The position numbers and the translations under genes were made by a program. This document shows, piece after piece, positions 16,493 to 25,120 of a DNA stretch of 51,797 nt. The notes below the pieces were generated by a model. It searched no databases and was not told the origin of the DNA. It saw only the letters and a list, made by a program, of their open reading frames with translations. The DNA lies in assembly GCA_964437735.1 (NCBI GenBank), contig CAYTID010000005.1:1-51797 (forward strand), read 5' to 3'. Source of the DNA: CAYTID01 sp964437735. GTDB lineage: Bacteria; Bacteroidota; Ignavibacteria; UBA10030; BY39. Position 1 is the first letter of the stretch. Every line of letters begins with the position of its first letter.

Positions 16493-17449
16493 TCAATAAT
16501 AATCACGTTGTAAAGATTTGATACCAAGAAAATAACATACTCCCCAAATAATTCCTGATATTATCGATATTAACAACACCGGAGTCATTATTTTTTCGTA
16601 TGAAAAATTAATTTGAAGTTTTGAATATTCATAAAATTGCAATAACATTAAAAATATAATGACTGAAACGATAGTCAAAAAAAACAAACTTACCAAAAAG
16701 GTGAGTGAGGCTCCTTGGGTTGAAGCAATCCTTATCGGATTTTTTTCTTTATAGGTAGAAAATAAAGCTCCGGCGGATATATTCATTGATACGGTAACTA
16801 TTGTAAGACAAATTAAACTGAAATTCAAAACACCAAATATAAAATGAATGGATCTGAATTGCCAACTGGTAAACACCGAAAGGACAAGCGACAGAAATAG
16901 AACGGGTATTAAAATAAAAAATAATTTTATGTTGAAAAACTTTGCCATTATAATCGGAGCGCTCTTAATTCTCCAGAAATTTTCAGCTTCCAAACCGATT
17001 ATCGGATAAGCAAACCGAACTGATAATGCTGAAATTAAAAAAGCTGTGAACAAATAAATAATTATGTAAGATACTGATTGCAAAAAAGGCTGGTCAGTGA
17101 AAATTTTATAATTCATCAAGCTTAGTGAAAATATCAGAATCAATAAAACCATAATCAACAAATGAATCCATTGACTCGGTTCACGTAAAAATTGCAAAAT
17201 CTCTTTTTTTATCAACGCATCATTCTGAATTCTGAGAAAAGATTTATTTTTAAAGATATTTTTATTATACGTAGTATTCATTTTGTTGAATAGATCCAAA
17301 GAAGTTAGCCAGCTCTTTCTATAAAAATTTGCTGCAATTTTAATGAGAACCCAAAACAACACGAATGAAACCGATAAAAATAACAGAATATAAAAAAAAC
17401 CCACCACGATAATCCCAATCGTCACGACCCCGAAAAAAATAAGGATCAA
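16493..17449 (-). CDS. ABC permease, C-terminal part (separated by frameshift)
   Basis: A 318-codon open frame, mostly hydrophobic, with about six membrane segments and a soluble loop (SLDLFNKMNTTYNKN...). The true junction with the upstream frame is probably at the 8-T tract (17392-17399), after which residues YILLFLSVSFVLFWVLIK continue a natural transmembrane helix; residues before that in this frame are likely not native. Removing one T gives a continuous permease of about 547 residues. It is the membrane half of the exporter with the ATPase at 18139-18858. It resembles large ABC-2-type permeases with an unknown substrate. Confidence 0.7.
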   Translation of the reverse strand: MILIFFGVVTIGIIVVGFFYILLFLSVSFVLFWVLIKIAANFYRKSWLTSLDLFNKMNTTYNKNIFKNKSFLRIQNDALIKKEILQFLREPSQWIHLLIMVLLILIFSLSLMNYKIFTDQPFLQSVSYIIIYLFTAFLISALSVRFAYPIIGLEAENFWRIKSAPIIMAKFFNIKLFFILIPVLFLSLVLSVFTSWQFRSIHFIFGVLNFSLICLTIVTVSMNISAGALFSTYKEKNPIRIASTQGASLTFLVSLFFLTIVSVIIFLMLLQFYEYSKLQINFSYEKIMTPVLLISIISGIIWGVCYFLGIKSLQRDYY

Positions 17450-18137
17450 ATTGCCCTATATACTTATCGATATTAGGATAATATTTCATTATTTCGCCGA
17501 CTAGTATGCTTGGATTCGTTAACTGAAAATAAACATATATCGACCCGATGTAACCTGCGACTAATCCGGTGATTGTTGGGGCAACTCCCAATATCGATGT
17601 CAATTTTATAATGAGTAACAATATTAAAACACCTAAAATGGCAGCGATTAACATGAAAGGAATAAAAACAAAAAAAATCAGTATTAAGTAAAAACTAAAC
17701 GGCATCGCAAAATATGATCCATATCCGTATATTATCGATACGCCTATTAATAATAACGTTGTAGAGCTATAAAAAAAATTATCAAAAAATTTTATCAAAA
17801 AAATATTCGTATAGGAAACAGGTTTCGTGAATAGAAATAATACCTCTCTGGAACGATACATCGTTGAGTACGAAACAATGACATTCCCCAGATTAATTGC
17901 CAGGAAAAATACAAATAAAACCATTGACAAAAACTTGTGGAATAAAAATAATCCGATATGCGCTTCTTCAAGCAGATAATGAAAAGATATTTTAGTAAAA
18001 AAGTAAGCTCCCAGAGCAAATAATCCATATAGCAAAATTGATCCCAAGTATTTTAAAATACTTGTAAAATTCAAATCTACGTCGAACTTCAAGTTCGCAA
18101 TTAATTTGTATTTTAGTATGTGTAATAATTCATTCAA
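17340..18137 (-). CDS. ABC permease, N-terminal part (separated by frameshift)
   Basis: A 265-codon open frame starting one base after the ATPase stop. It contains about five membrane helices and the motif YRSREVLFLFTKPVSYTNIFL, typical of ABC-2-like exporter permeases where the coupling region precedes TM2. The frame reads normally to DPYFFRGRDDWDYRGGFF and then shifts at the 8-T tract, ending after a short, unlikely tail. The gene is therefore either disrupted, decoded by slippage, or affected by a sequence error. Confidence 0.72.
   Translation of the reverse strand: MNELLHILKYKLIANLKFDVDLNFTSILKYLGSILLYGLFALGAYFFTKISFHYLLEEAHIGLFLFHKFLSMVLFVFFLAINLGNVIVSYSTMYRSREVLFLFTKPVSYTNIFLIKFFDNFFYSSTTLLLIGVSIIYGYGSYFAMPFSFYLILIFFVFIPFMLIAAILGVLILLLIIKLTSILGVAPTITGLVAGYIGSIYVYFQLTNPSILVGEIMKYYPNIDKYIGQFDPYFFRGRDDWDYRGGFFLYSVIFIGFIRVVLGSH
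17392..17399 (-). other. Homopolymer (8 A/T) at permease frameshift
   Basis: On the minus strand the sequence is GGG then TTTTTTTT then ATATTC. With seven T residues the two permease frames join as GGFF-YILLFL; with eight they do not. This is a classic place for homopolymer miscounting, for a real indel mutation, or for RNA polymerase slippage. Confidence 0.6.
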
Positions 18138-18138
18138 T

Positions 18139-18858
18139 TCAGCTTGTCAATTCAAGAAACAATCTTTCAAAATTGCCGCCAAACTTCATTTTTGTATCTG
18201 ACAATTGATTGTGTAATAAATCAAATATGATTTTCCCTTCTTTAATGATAACAATTCTATCACACAATTCTTCCGCCAGTTGCAGTATATGGGTTGACAT
18301 AAAAACCGTCGTTCCGTTTTTACTTTTATCTTTCAAAACCTCTTTGACAAGTCCTGCGCTGCGCGGATCCAATCCAATCATCGGTTCATCGATGATTACT
18401 ACTTTTGGCTGATGAATTAATCCGGTTGCAATAATCAATCTTTGTTTCATCCCTTGTGAAAAATTCTCCGACCTTTTGTCTATCCAGGGCTTTAATTCAA
18501 ACAGATTTATCAATTCACTAATACGAGTTTCAGCTAAAGAACGTTCAATTTTATACAAACCGCTGCAAAAAAACATATATTCCCTACCGGTTAGTTTATC
18601 GTATATAAACGGTTGATCGGGAATATATCCGATACTCATTTTTGCATCGAGGGGATTTTTATTAATATTAATTTTATCTATAAAAATTTCACCTTTGGAA
18701 GGTTCAAACAATCCCGTCATCATTTTGATAGTTGTTGTTTTGCCGGCTCCATTCGGACCTAAAAATCCAAAAAATTGCCCGGCAGGAATCTCGATATTTA
18801 AATCATTAACAGCAATCAACGACCCGTATTTTTTTGTTAGGTTGACTAATGTAATCAT
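18139..18858 (-). CDS. ABC transporter ATP-binding protein
   Basis: A 239-residue nucleotide-binding subunit with Walker A GPNGAGKTTT (34-43), Q-loop region IPDQPFIYDKLTG, a signature variant NFSQGMKQR (132-140) in place of LSGGQ, Walker B VVIIDEPMIGLD (153-164) and switch His in STHILQ. The signature and the DPRSAGLV D-loop place it with ABC-2 type exporters. It pairs with the split permease one base downstream. No substrate clue is present; the same transcript probably carries TPR genes downstream. Confidence 0.93.
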   Translation of the reverse strand: MITLVNLTKKYGSLIAVNDLNIEIPAGQFFGFLGPNGAGKTTTIKMMTGLFEPSKGEIFIDKININKNPLDAKMSIGYIPDQPFIYDKLTGREYMFFCSGLYKIERSLAETRISELINLFELKPWIDKRSENFSQGMKQRLIIATGLIHQPKVVIIDEPMIGLDPRSAGLVKEVLKDKSKNGTTVFMSTHILQLAEELCDRIVIIKEGKIIFDLLHNQLSDTKMKFGGNFERLFLELTS

Positions 18859-18879
18859 CGATGTAATTTGGTTAACGAT

Positions 18880-19896
18880 TTAAAGAAGTGTTCGATTTAA
18901 TGCTTTGGCAATTAATTTAATTTCCTCTACCAAGCGGAATAACTTTTCCGGTTTCAGGGATTGCTCACCGTCAGATTTTGCAATCTCCGGTTTGGGATGC
19001 ATTTCTACAAGTAAGCCATCAGCACCGGCAGCAATCGATGCCCTTGCCATTGGTAAGATTATATCGTACCGTCCTGTACCATGACTCGGATCGACGATTA
19101 TCGGCAAGTGAGAGAGTTGTTTAATAGTCGGAACAATGTTCAAATCAAGTGTATTCCTTGTATATTCGACAAATGTGCGTATTCCTCGTTCACAAAGAAT
19201 AATTTGATCGTTTCCGCCGGATAGTATATATTCAGCGCTCATCATGAATTCATTTAATGTAGCTGAAAAACTTCTTTTTAGTAAAATCGGCTTTTTAATT
19301 TTTCCCAACGACTTTAATAATTTTGTATTCTGCATGTTCCTGGCACCGACCTGTATTAAATCAGCATAATGTGCAACAAGATCAAGTTCGGAATCATCCA
19401 GGACTTCGGTAACTATTTTTAACCCGGTTTCTTTTTTTGCTTTTGCCAGTATCTTCAAACCGGTTTCGCCAAGCCCCTGGAATGAATACGGACTTGTTCT
19501 GGGTTTATAAGCGCCTCCCCTTATGATTTTGATTCCGGCTTTTTTAACAATTTCTGATGCGGATAATAATTGTTCCTCACTTTCGACTGTACATGGTCCG
19601 GCCATAATAACAACTTCATTTCCACCGACTTTCAGTCCATCAACATCCACTATAGAATCGATGGGGTGATGTTCCCTGCTCACAAGTTTATATGGTTTTA
19701 AGACTGGGATTACTGTTTCAACATTCGGTAATAGACTTAATCTTTCTTTATTAATAAATCTATCGTCACCAATTACGCCGACGATTGTGCGTTCAACTCC
19801 CTTTGAAAGATTGGCTTGCAAACCCATTTCATTTATTTTATCTATAACCCGTTGAATATCTTCTTCGGTCGAGGCTTGTTTCATTACTATTATCAT
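18880..19896 (-). CDS. aroF: 3-deoxy-7-phosphoheptulonate (DAHP) synthase
   Basis: A 338-residue type I-beta DAHP synthase with an N-terminal ferredoxin-like regulatory domain (about 1-70, IIVMKQASTEEDIQRVIDKI) and a TIM-barrel (about 75-335) with the hallmarks MAGPCTVES, IIRGGAYKPRTSPYSFQGLG, LKRSFSATLNEFMMSAEYI and DPSHGTGR. It condenses PEP and erythrose-4-phosphate in the first step of the shikimate pathway. The N-terminal domain mediates feedback inhibition by Tyr/Phe in the Thermotoga-type family. It lies 21 bp upstream of the ABC ATPase, and nearby genes use chorismate for menaquinone and folate. Confidence 0.95.
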   Translation of the reverse strand: MIIVMKQASTEEDIQRVIDKINEMGLQANLSKGVERTIVGVIGDDRFINKERLSLLPNVETVIPVLKPYKLVSREHHPIDSIVDVDGLKVGGNEVVIMAGPCTVESEEQLLSASEIVKKAGIKIIRGGAYKPRTSPYSFQGLGETGLKILAKAKKETGLKIVTEVLDDSELDLVAHYADLIQVGARNMQNTKLLKSLGKIKKPILLKRSFSATLNEFMMSAEYILSGGNDQIILCERGIRTFVEYTRNTLDLNIVPTIKQLSHLPIIVDPSHGTGRYDIILPMARASIAAGADGLLVEMHPKPEIAKSDGEQSLKPEKLFRLVEEIKLIAKALNRTLL

Positions 19897-20027
19897 TTCT
19901 GTCGCTAACTCTGATTGATCCTTTGGATAAGTATAATAAGAGATTTAGATAAAAACAAATTCATTCAAACGTAGATGTATTGCGAATTTTTTTAAGTTTG
20001 TTTATCTTACGATAAAGAAAAATAGAC

Positions 20028-20744
20028 TTGACAGACAATCCCGATAAAAAATATAAATCTTCGCAAGTAGCAGAATTATTCGATTCAATTGCTTATACCT
20101 ATGATTTTCTCAATCATTTTCTTAGCGGAGGTATTGATTTTTACTGGCGTAGAAAAGCGCTTGAATTAATCGGAAACCCTCCTCCGAAAATTGTACTCGA
20201 TGTTGCTTGCGGAACCGGTGATTTTGCAATCGCTGCAGCAAAATCAGGTTCTGAAGAAATTTCCGGAATTGACATCGCAGAAAAAATGCTTATACTGGGT
20301 AGAAGTAAAGTTGAACAAAAAAAGCTTGCAGGTAAAATAAACCTCGTTCTCGGACATGCGGAATCAATTCAATTTTCCGATGATCATTTCGATGCTGCAA
20401 TTTCTGCTTTCGGTGTGAGAAATTTCGAAAACTTAAATACCGGACTAAGCGAAATGCGTAGAGTGCTCAAGAAGGATGCGAAAATTTGTATTTTGGAATT
20501 TTCAAAACCTAAAATGTTTCCACTCAAACAATTATATTTTGCTTACTTCAGATTAATTTTACCTATTGTAGGAAAAATAATATCTAAAAATAAAATTGCG
20601 TATTCTTATCTCCCCGATACAGTAATGAAATTTCCCGAAGGAAAAGATTTTTTAAATATTTTAGAACGAATCGGTTTTAAACAAACAAAACAATATAGAT
20701 TGACCTTCGGAATAGCAACAGTCTATATAGGAATTAAAAGTTGA
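20028..20744 (+). CDS. menG: Demethylmenaquinone methyltransferase
   Basis: A 238-residue class I SAM methyltransferase of the UbiE/MenG family with an N-terminal VAELFDSIAYTYDFLNHFLS, SAM-binding motif I VLDVACGTGDFAI, and ISAFGVRNFENLNTGLSEM, a UbiE signature. It methylates demethylmenaquinone in the last step of menaquinone synthesis. The start is a TTG (LTDNPDKKYKSSQ) because no ATG precedes the conserved region. It is followed 56 bp later by mqnD on the same strand and is divergent from aroF across 131 bp. Confidence 0.94.
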   Translation: MTDNPDKKYKSSQVAELFDSIAYTYDFLNHFLSGGIDFYWRRKALELIGNPPPKIVLDVACGTGDFAIAAAKSGSEEISGIDIAEKMLILGRSKVEQKKLAGKINLVLGHAESIQFSDDHFDAAISAFGVRNFENLNTGLSEMRRVLKKDAKICILEFSKPKMFPLKQLYFAYFRLILPIVGKIISKNKIAYSYLPDTVMKFPEGKDFLNILERIGFKQTKQYRLTFGIATVYIGIKS

Positions 20745-20769
20745 ATTATGAATCAATAATTACGAAGAA

Positions 20770-20811
20770 CGAATAACCAATAACAAATCACGAATGACCA
20801 ATGACAAATAC
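20770..20811 (+). repeat. 21-nt imperfect tandem repeat over the mqnD start
   Basis: Two adjacent 21-base units, CGAATAACCAATAACAAATCA and CGAATGACCAATGACAAATAC, agree at 17 of 21 positions. The second unit contains the ATG of mqnD; in the first the matching position is ATA. This low-complexity expansion has replaced any clear ribosome-binding site. Confidence 0.7.
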
Positions 20812-21643
20812 TGAACGAATAATCAAAGTAGGACACAGTCCCGACCCTGACGATGCATTTATGTTTTATGGACTTTCTTCAGGAAAAATAAAATTAGAAG
20901 GAATCGTTATTGAGCATATGCTTGAGGACATACAAACTCTTAACGAACGCGCATTGCGCGGTGAACTCGAAGTTACTGCGATATCAGCTCACGCATTTCC
21001 ATATGTCGCGGACAAATACTGGATCATGCGAACAGGTGCGAGTATGGGCGAAGGGTATGGTCCGGTGATTATTTCAAAAAAATATAAAACACTCGATGAA
21101 CTTAAAGGAAAGAAAGTTGCAACTCCCGGCAAACTTACAACGGCAACGCTTCTTTTCAAATTATTTACTAACGAAATTGAAAACATCGACATTCCTTTTG
21201 ATCAAATCATGGAGAAAGTTTCAAACGGTGAATTTGATGCCGGCTTGATAATTCATGAAGGACAAATAACATATCAAGACGAAGGTTTTAACAAGATTTT
21301 AGATTTCGGAGAATTTTGGGACAAATTTTCAAACGGCTTGCCGCTGCCACTCGGACTTGATGTTGTTCGTAAAGATTTAGGCGAAGAGCTTGCCCGAAAA
21401 CTTTCGCATGGATTGAAAGAAAGCATTCGCTACGGCTACACTCATCAGAACGAAGCAATCCCTTACGCTCTCGAATACGGACGAGGTTTGAATTATCAGC
21501 TAGGAGAAATATTTGTAAAAATGTATGTCAGTGAGTTGACAATTGATATGGGGGAAAAGGGCATGAAGGCACTGGAACTTCTGTTCTCGCTTGCGCATTC
21601 AAAAATGTTAATTCCCCATATACAAGATGTTAAAATAATTTAA
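20801..21643 (+). CDS. mqnD: 1,4-dihydroxy-6-naphthoate synthase (futalosine pathway)
   Basis: A 280-residue periplasmic-binding-like fold enzyme. The N-terminal GHSPDPDDAFMFYGL is the MqnD signature, followed by the AISAHAFPYVADKYW segment and GPVIISKKYKTLDELKGKKV. It converts cyclic dehypoxanthinyl futalosine, the MqnC product, to 1,4-dihydroxy-6-naphthoate. The length is normal. The start ATG lies inside a 21-nt tandem repeat without a clear ribosome-binding site. It follows menG and is convergent with rubrerythrin. Confidence 0.95.
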   Translation: MTNTERIIKVGHSPDPDDAFMFYGLSSGKIKLEGIVIEHMLEDIQTLNERALRGELEVTAISAHAFPYVADKYWIMRTGASMGEGYGPVIISKKYKTLDELKGKKVATPGKLTTATLLFKLFTNEIENIDIPFDQIMEKVSNGEFDAGLIIHEGQITYQDEGFNKILDFGEFWDKFSNGLPLPLGLDVVRKDLGEELARKLSHGLKESIRYGYTHQNEAIPYALEYGRGLNYQLGEIFVKMYVSELTIDMGEKGMKALELLFSLAHSKMLIPHIQDVKII

Positions 21644-21670
21644 TCGCAGAAGTTACAATCGGAATTGATT

Positions 21671-21705
21671 GGATGGAAAACGAATTGGCAAATCATTTTC
21701 CATCC
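21671..21705. terminator. Hairpin between convergent mqnD and rubrerythrin
   Basis: Perfect 10-bp arms GGATGGAAAA / TTTTCCATCC with a 15-base loop lie between the two convergent stop codons. No T-tract follows on either strand, so this may act as a transcript-end stabiliser rather than an intrinsic terminator. Confidence 0.5.
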
Positions 21706-21720
21706 ACAAAAATAATCTAA

Positions 21721-22224
21721 TTAAAACTTCTCATATTTTTCTTTAACAACTCCACACACCGGACATTTATCTGGGGCTTCCCCGATAACAGTGTGCCCGC
21801 AAACCGGACAGACATATACATTAGCGGCAGAAATATCTTTTCCTTGTAATACAAGCTCCTTCGCTTTTAGGTACATTGCTTCGTGAATCTTTTCTGCTTC
21901 AATTGCATAATGAAACGATTTCAGCGCCCCTTTTTCATCTTGCATTTTTGCTACGGCATCGAATGCAGGATACATTTCTGAGACCTCGTAATTCTCGCCG
22001 CTCGTCGCATCAGTTAAATTTACGGCTGTGCTATTAATTTTTTCTAATAACCGCAAATGGTTCGTAGCGTGAACTTTTTCAGCATAAGCAATTGCCTTAA
22101 ATAATTTTGCAATTTGAGGAAAACCTTCTCTCTCTGCTTTTTCAGAATAGATTGTATACTTCATGTGTGCTTGACTTTCTCCGGCAAACGCCGCTTCGAG
22201 ATTTGTTTTTGTAGTATGTTTCAT
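21721..22224 (-). CDS. rbr: Rubrerythrin
   Basis: A 167-residue protein with an N-terminal ferritin-like four-helix di-iron domain (EAAFAGESQAHMKY, EKVHATNHLRLLE, EAEKIHEAMYLKAKE, giving the ExxH-type ligands) and a C-terminal rubredoxin-like knuckle pair CPVCG...CPVCG. It reduces hydrogen peroxide in the cytoplasm using electrons from rubredoxin-type donors and is typical of anaerobes and microaerophiles. It lies 36 bp downstream of a DUF2148 gene on the same strand, probably in one transcript. Confidence 0.95.
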   Translation of the reverse strand: MKHTTKTNLEAAFAGESQAHMKYTIYSEKAEREGFPQIAKLFKAIAYAEKVHATNHLRLLEKINSTAVNLTDATSGENYEVSEMYPAFDAVAKMQDEKGALKSFHYAIEAEKIHEAMYLKAKELVLQGKDISAANVYVCPVCGHTVIGEAPDKCPVCGVVKEKYEKF

Positions 22225-22260
22225 GTTTTTATCCTTTTTATTTATTTATAATTTATGAAT

Positions 22261-22800
22261 TTATTTTCTGTCGAAAAACGGACTCTTCTGACTTACACTT
22301 AACGGAATTCCGAATGCAATTTTAACGTCATCACCTAACAATTTCATATCTACAACAGCTTTTCCAACTGAATACATAACCCGATTGTCAATTCGATGAT
22401 TTGCTGCGATACTCACAGCCGATCCGATTGCAATTCCCAAATCATTTAAGTTGAAAATGCAAGGAACATCCGGCTGTTTTTCTTTTGCCTCGCAATTTGC
22501 AAATCCGCACCAGGTACAAGGTTGAACGTTTATACTTTTGATCCGTGTACCGATTAAAAATAAATAAACTGCATCGAGAATATTCCCCGCATCGCGTTGG
22601 AAAAACGAAAAAAATTCTTGACGACTAGCTATCTCTTTCATTGTATCGGATATTTTTTTGATTTCACTTTTATCGGCAATGGCAATTACCAAATTATCGA
22701 TGCCTCTTGCTTTAGGAGCGGTTCTCGCTGCAGCCGCCATTTGTTTTGCAACGTTTGAGACAATTTCTGTTTTTATTTCTTCTTCAAAAATTAGTGGCAT
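22261..22800 (-). CDS. DUF2148 (ferredoxin-like domain) protein
   Basis: A 179-residue protein of the DUF2148 family with a Cys cluster CTWCGFANCEAKEKQPDVPC that could bind an iron-sulfur centre, an N-terminal ARTAPKARGIDNLVIAIAD segment and a C-terminal GKAVVDMKLLGDDVKIAFG. The family is common in anaerobes and archaea, and its function is not established. It precedes rubrerythrin by 36 bp, which hints at a redox or oxidative-stress role (inference). Confidence 0.85.
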   Translation of the reverse strand: MPLIFEEEIKTEIVSNVAKQMAAAARTAPKARGIDNLVIAIADKSEIKKISDTMKEIASRQEFFSFFQRDAGNILDAVYLFLIGTRIKSINVQPCTWCGFANCEAKEKQPDVPCIFNLNDLGIAIGSAVSIAANHRIDNRVMYSVGKAVVDMKLLGDDVKIAFGIPLSVSQKSPFFDRK

Positions 22801-22928
22801 ATTTAAGTCCTGTTTGTTTTGTTGGAAAATTAATAAAGTAAAATGAGATTAACAATTCATAAATTCATAACTTTACGAAACAACACCAGTGTATAACATC
22901 AATTCTGTGACCTTTCGTGCCTGCAATC

Positions 22929-23747
22929 CTAAAAGGAATGAGATGTTTCGGCATGCAAGCGTGTTTTATATTTTATTTTAATTTTATCCGTTACACTAAA
23001 TTGATTATATATTTTATTATTTATTTTTTTCACCATTACTACTCCAGCCAGCGAGTTAGTTAAAAATATTTCATCACAATCGGCTAACTCCGACACATCT
23101 AAAATATTTTCTGTAATACTAATCTTTAATTCATGACAAATTTCAAAAATTCCTTTTCGCGTTATTCCCGGTAATACCCCGCAAGAAAGCGATGGTGTAA
23201 AAACAGATTTATCCTTAACTAAGAAAATATTCGTCCGTGTCCCTTCCAGAATATGTCCCTCATCATCCACAAATATTGCCTCATCAAAACCGAGAGATTT
23301 TGCTTTTTCAAATACTGTATTGTTTAATCTATAATTAATCAATTTATGCAAACGATTCTTCTCACTGTGTTTAAGACGCTCTACACAAATCATTATTGAA
23401 GCCGGGCTAGGTATTGTCGGTTTATACTCAGATACCTCTATTAAGATATTTTGTTTTCCACTCTCAGGAACTATATAAAGTGATATTTTGAGTTTTGCAG
23501 AAGACAATTTATTTTCTTCCAACAACTTTTTCACTATCCCGTGAATTTCTTTATGATCGACTTTTTCCATAATGAAATAGTCTAACGATTTATTCATCCT
23601 CTCTAAATGCTCAGATAGCTGAAAAGGAATTCCGTCATAAACTCTTAAAGTTTCAAATACACCGTTATAATTATATAAATTATCCGATACTCCCGGCTGT
23701 CGGAGTTTTTCTTTTTCGATAAATTTCCCGTCAAAATGTATTATCAT
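22929..23747 (-). CDS. pabC: Aminotransferase class IV, probable aminodeoxychorismate lyase
   Basis: A 272-residue fold-type IV PLP enzyme with the N-terminal strand NGVFETLRVYDGIPFQLSEH, a PLP-lysine candidate in LHKLINYRLNN, an EGTRTNIFLV segment and SCGVLPGITRKGI. As the partner of the overlapping pabB gene (4-bp overlap), the likely reaction is removal of pyruvate from 4-amino-4-deoxychorismate to give p-aminobenzoate for folate. Branched-chain or D-amino-acid aminotransferases share the fold, but the gene context favours PabC. Confidence 0.88.
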   Translation of the reverse strand: MIIHFDGKFIEKEKLRQPGVSDNLYNYNGVFETLRVYDGIPFQLSEHLERMNKSLDYFIMEKVDHKEIHGIVKKLLEENKLSSAKLKISLYIVPESGKQNILIEVSEYKPTIPSPASIMICVERLKHSEKNRLHKLINYRLNNTVFEKAKSLGFDEAIFVDDEGHILEGTRTNIFLVKDKSVFTPSLSCGVLPGITRKGIFEICHELKISITENILDVSELADCDEIFLTNSLAGVVMVKKINNKIYNQFSVTDKIKIKYKTRLHAETSHSF

Positions 23748-25111
23748 TCAATCTCCGCATTAAGTGCGCGAAACATCGCAGCCGCTTTATGCAATGTTTC
23801 CTGATATTCTTTTTCAGGATCACTGTCGGAAACAATTCCGCCACCAACACCTATTGTTACTTTTCCGTTTTCCCACGTCATAGTCCGTATTGCGATATTA
23901 AATTTCGATACTTCATTAAATCCAAAATAACCGATCGATCCTGTATAAATTCCCCGTTTATTCGGCTCAAGCTCATTTATGATTTGCATAGCACGAATTT
24001 TGGGAGCTCCTGTGATAGATCCTCCTGGAAACATTGACCAAAGCAACTCTTTTAACGACTTATCCTGTTTTAATCTACCGACAATACGTGATACAAGATG
24101 ATGTACACTTGCATAAGATTCTATCATTTTCAAAGTCGGAACTTTCACCGTTCCGACTTTACACACACGATTCAAGTCGTTGCGCTCTAAATCAACAATC
24201 ATTACGAGCTCAGCCGCATCTTTTTCACTTTCCAGAAGTACTTGCTTTAATTTTTCATCTTCTTCATTTATAGCTCCCCTTTTTATCGTTCCCTTGATTG
24301 GGCGTGTTTCCACAAAATCTTTTCTGATATCAAGAAATAATTCAGGTGAAGAACTTAATACCCATTCATTATCACCTATACACATTAAAGCAGAAAAAGG
24401 AGCCGGATTATTCTCTCTCAAACTTGAGTATATTGCTAAATGTGAATCAGACGTTGTCCCGCTAAACTGTTGCGTCACATTTACCTGATAAATATCCCCC
24501 GCTGCAATATATTCTTTTGCACGGTCAACAGTATTTAAATATTCATCGTGAGAAAAATTCGAATTTAATTTAATTTTAGTTGCTGAAAAGTCGAGACCTA
24601 CTTTTTCCCTTTTTACAGAGTTAAAAATTTTTTCTGCAATTTTCGCAAGATTTCCTTTTCCTGCAAGTGACCATTGTTTCGTGTAATGGTCATAAGTTAA
24701 TCCCCAAGTGTAAATACCAAAGAACAAATCGGGGAGATGTGTGGAATTGGGTTTTGTCAAACCAACATTTTCGAATGAACATCCGTAATCATAACTAAAA
24801 TATCCGACCAATCCTCCGGAAAAATTATCACTCTCATCATTTACCTTTTCGGCATTTAAAATATTTTGAATATACTCAAGAGGTTCAATTTGGATAGAAT
24901 TTGAAACTCCGTCACGGATCTCAGAAAATATACCATCTTTCAACGATAATATTGCAGCCGGATCAGTAACGATAATTGATTTCCGCCCAAGTTCAGGATG
25001 CTGCATTGTGCTCTCTAATAAAATCGAACCGGATCCGATTTGAAAAGTTTGAAATAATTCGAAAGGAGTTAAATCTATATCTAGACGGATGGATTTATAT
25101 GAAGTGTCCAT
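23744..25111 (-). CDS. pabB: Aminodeoxychorismate synthase component I
   Basis: A 455-residue chorismate-utilising enzyme with an N-terminal anthranilate-synthase-like region (about 1-150) and a catalytic chorismate-binding domain (about 195-450) containing GDIYQVNVTQQFS, ETRPIKGTIKRG, DLERNDLNRVC, PGGSITGAPKIRAM and GIYTGSIGYFGF. It aminates chorismate to aminodeoxychorismate with ammonia or a PabA glutaminase; no pabA is in the window. It overlaps pabC by 4 bp and lies 9 bp downstream of mqnC, so menaquinone and folate branches share a transcript. Confidence 0.94.
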   Translation of the reverse strand: MDTSYKSIRLDIDLTPFELFQTFQIGSGSILLESTMQHPELGRKSIIVTDPAAILSLKDGIFSEIRDGVSNSIQIEPLEYIQNILNAEKVNDESDNFSGGLVGYFSYDYGCSFENVGLTKPNSTHLPDLFFGIYTWGLTYDHYTKQWSLAGKGNLAKIAEKIFNSVKREKVGLDFSATKIKLNSNFSHDEYLNTVDRAKEYIAAGDIYQVNVTQQFSGTTSDSHLAIYSSLRENNPAPFSALMCIGDNEWVLSSSPELFLDIRKDFVETRPIKGTIKRGAINEEDEKLKQVLLESEKDAAELVMIVDLERNDLNRVCKVGTVKVPTLKMIESYASVHHLVSRIVGRLKQDKSLKELLWSMFPGGSITGAPKIRAMQIINELEPNKRGIYTGSIGYFGFNEVSKFNIAIRTMTWENGKVTIGVGGGIVSDSDPEKEYQETLHKAAAMFRALNAEIE

Positions 25112-25120
25112 GAATTTCTT

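Noticed and set aside
22801..22928. Possible small gene or RNA between pabC and the DUF2148 gene
   Set aside because: The 128-bp gap has no convincing open frame, hairpin or conserved RNA motif that I can see.
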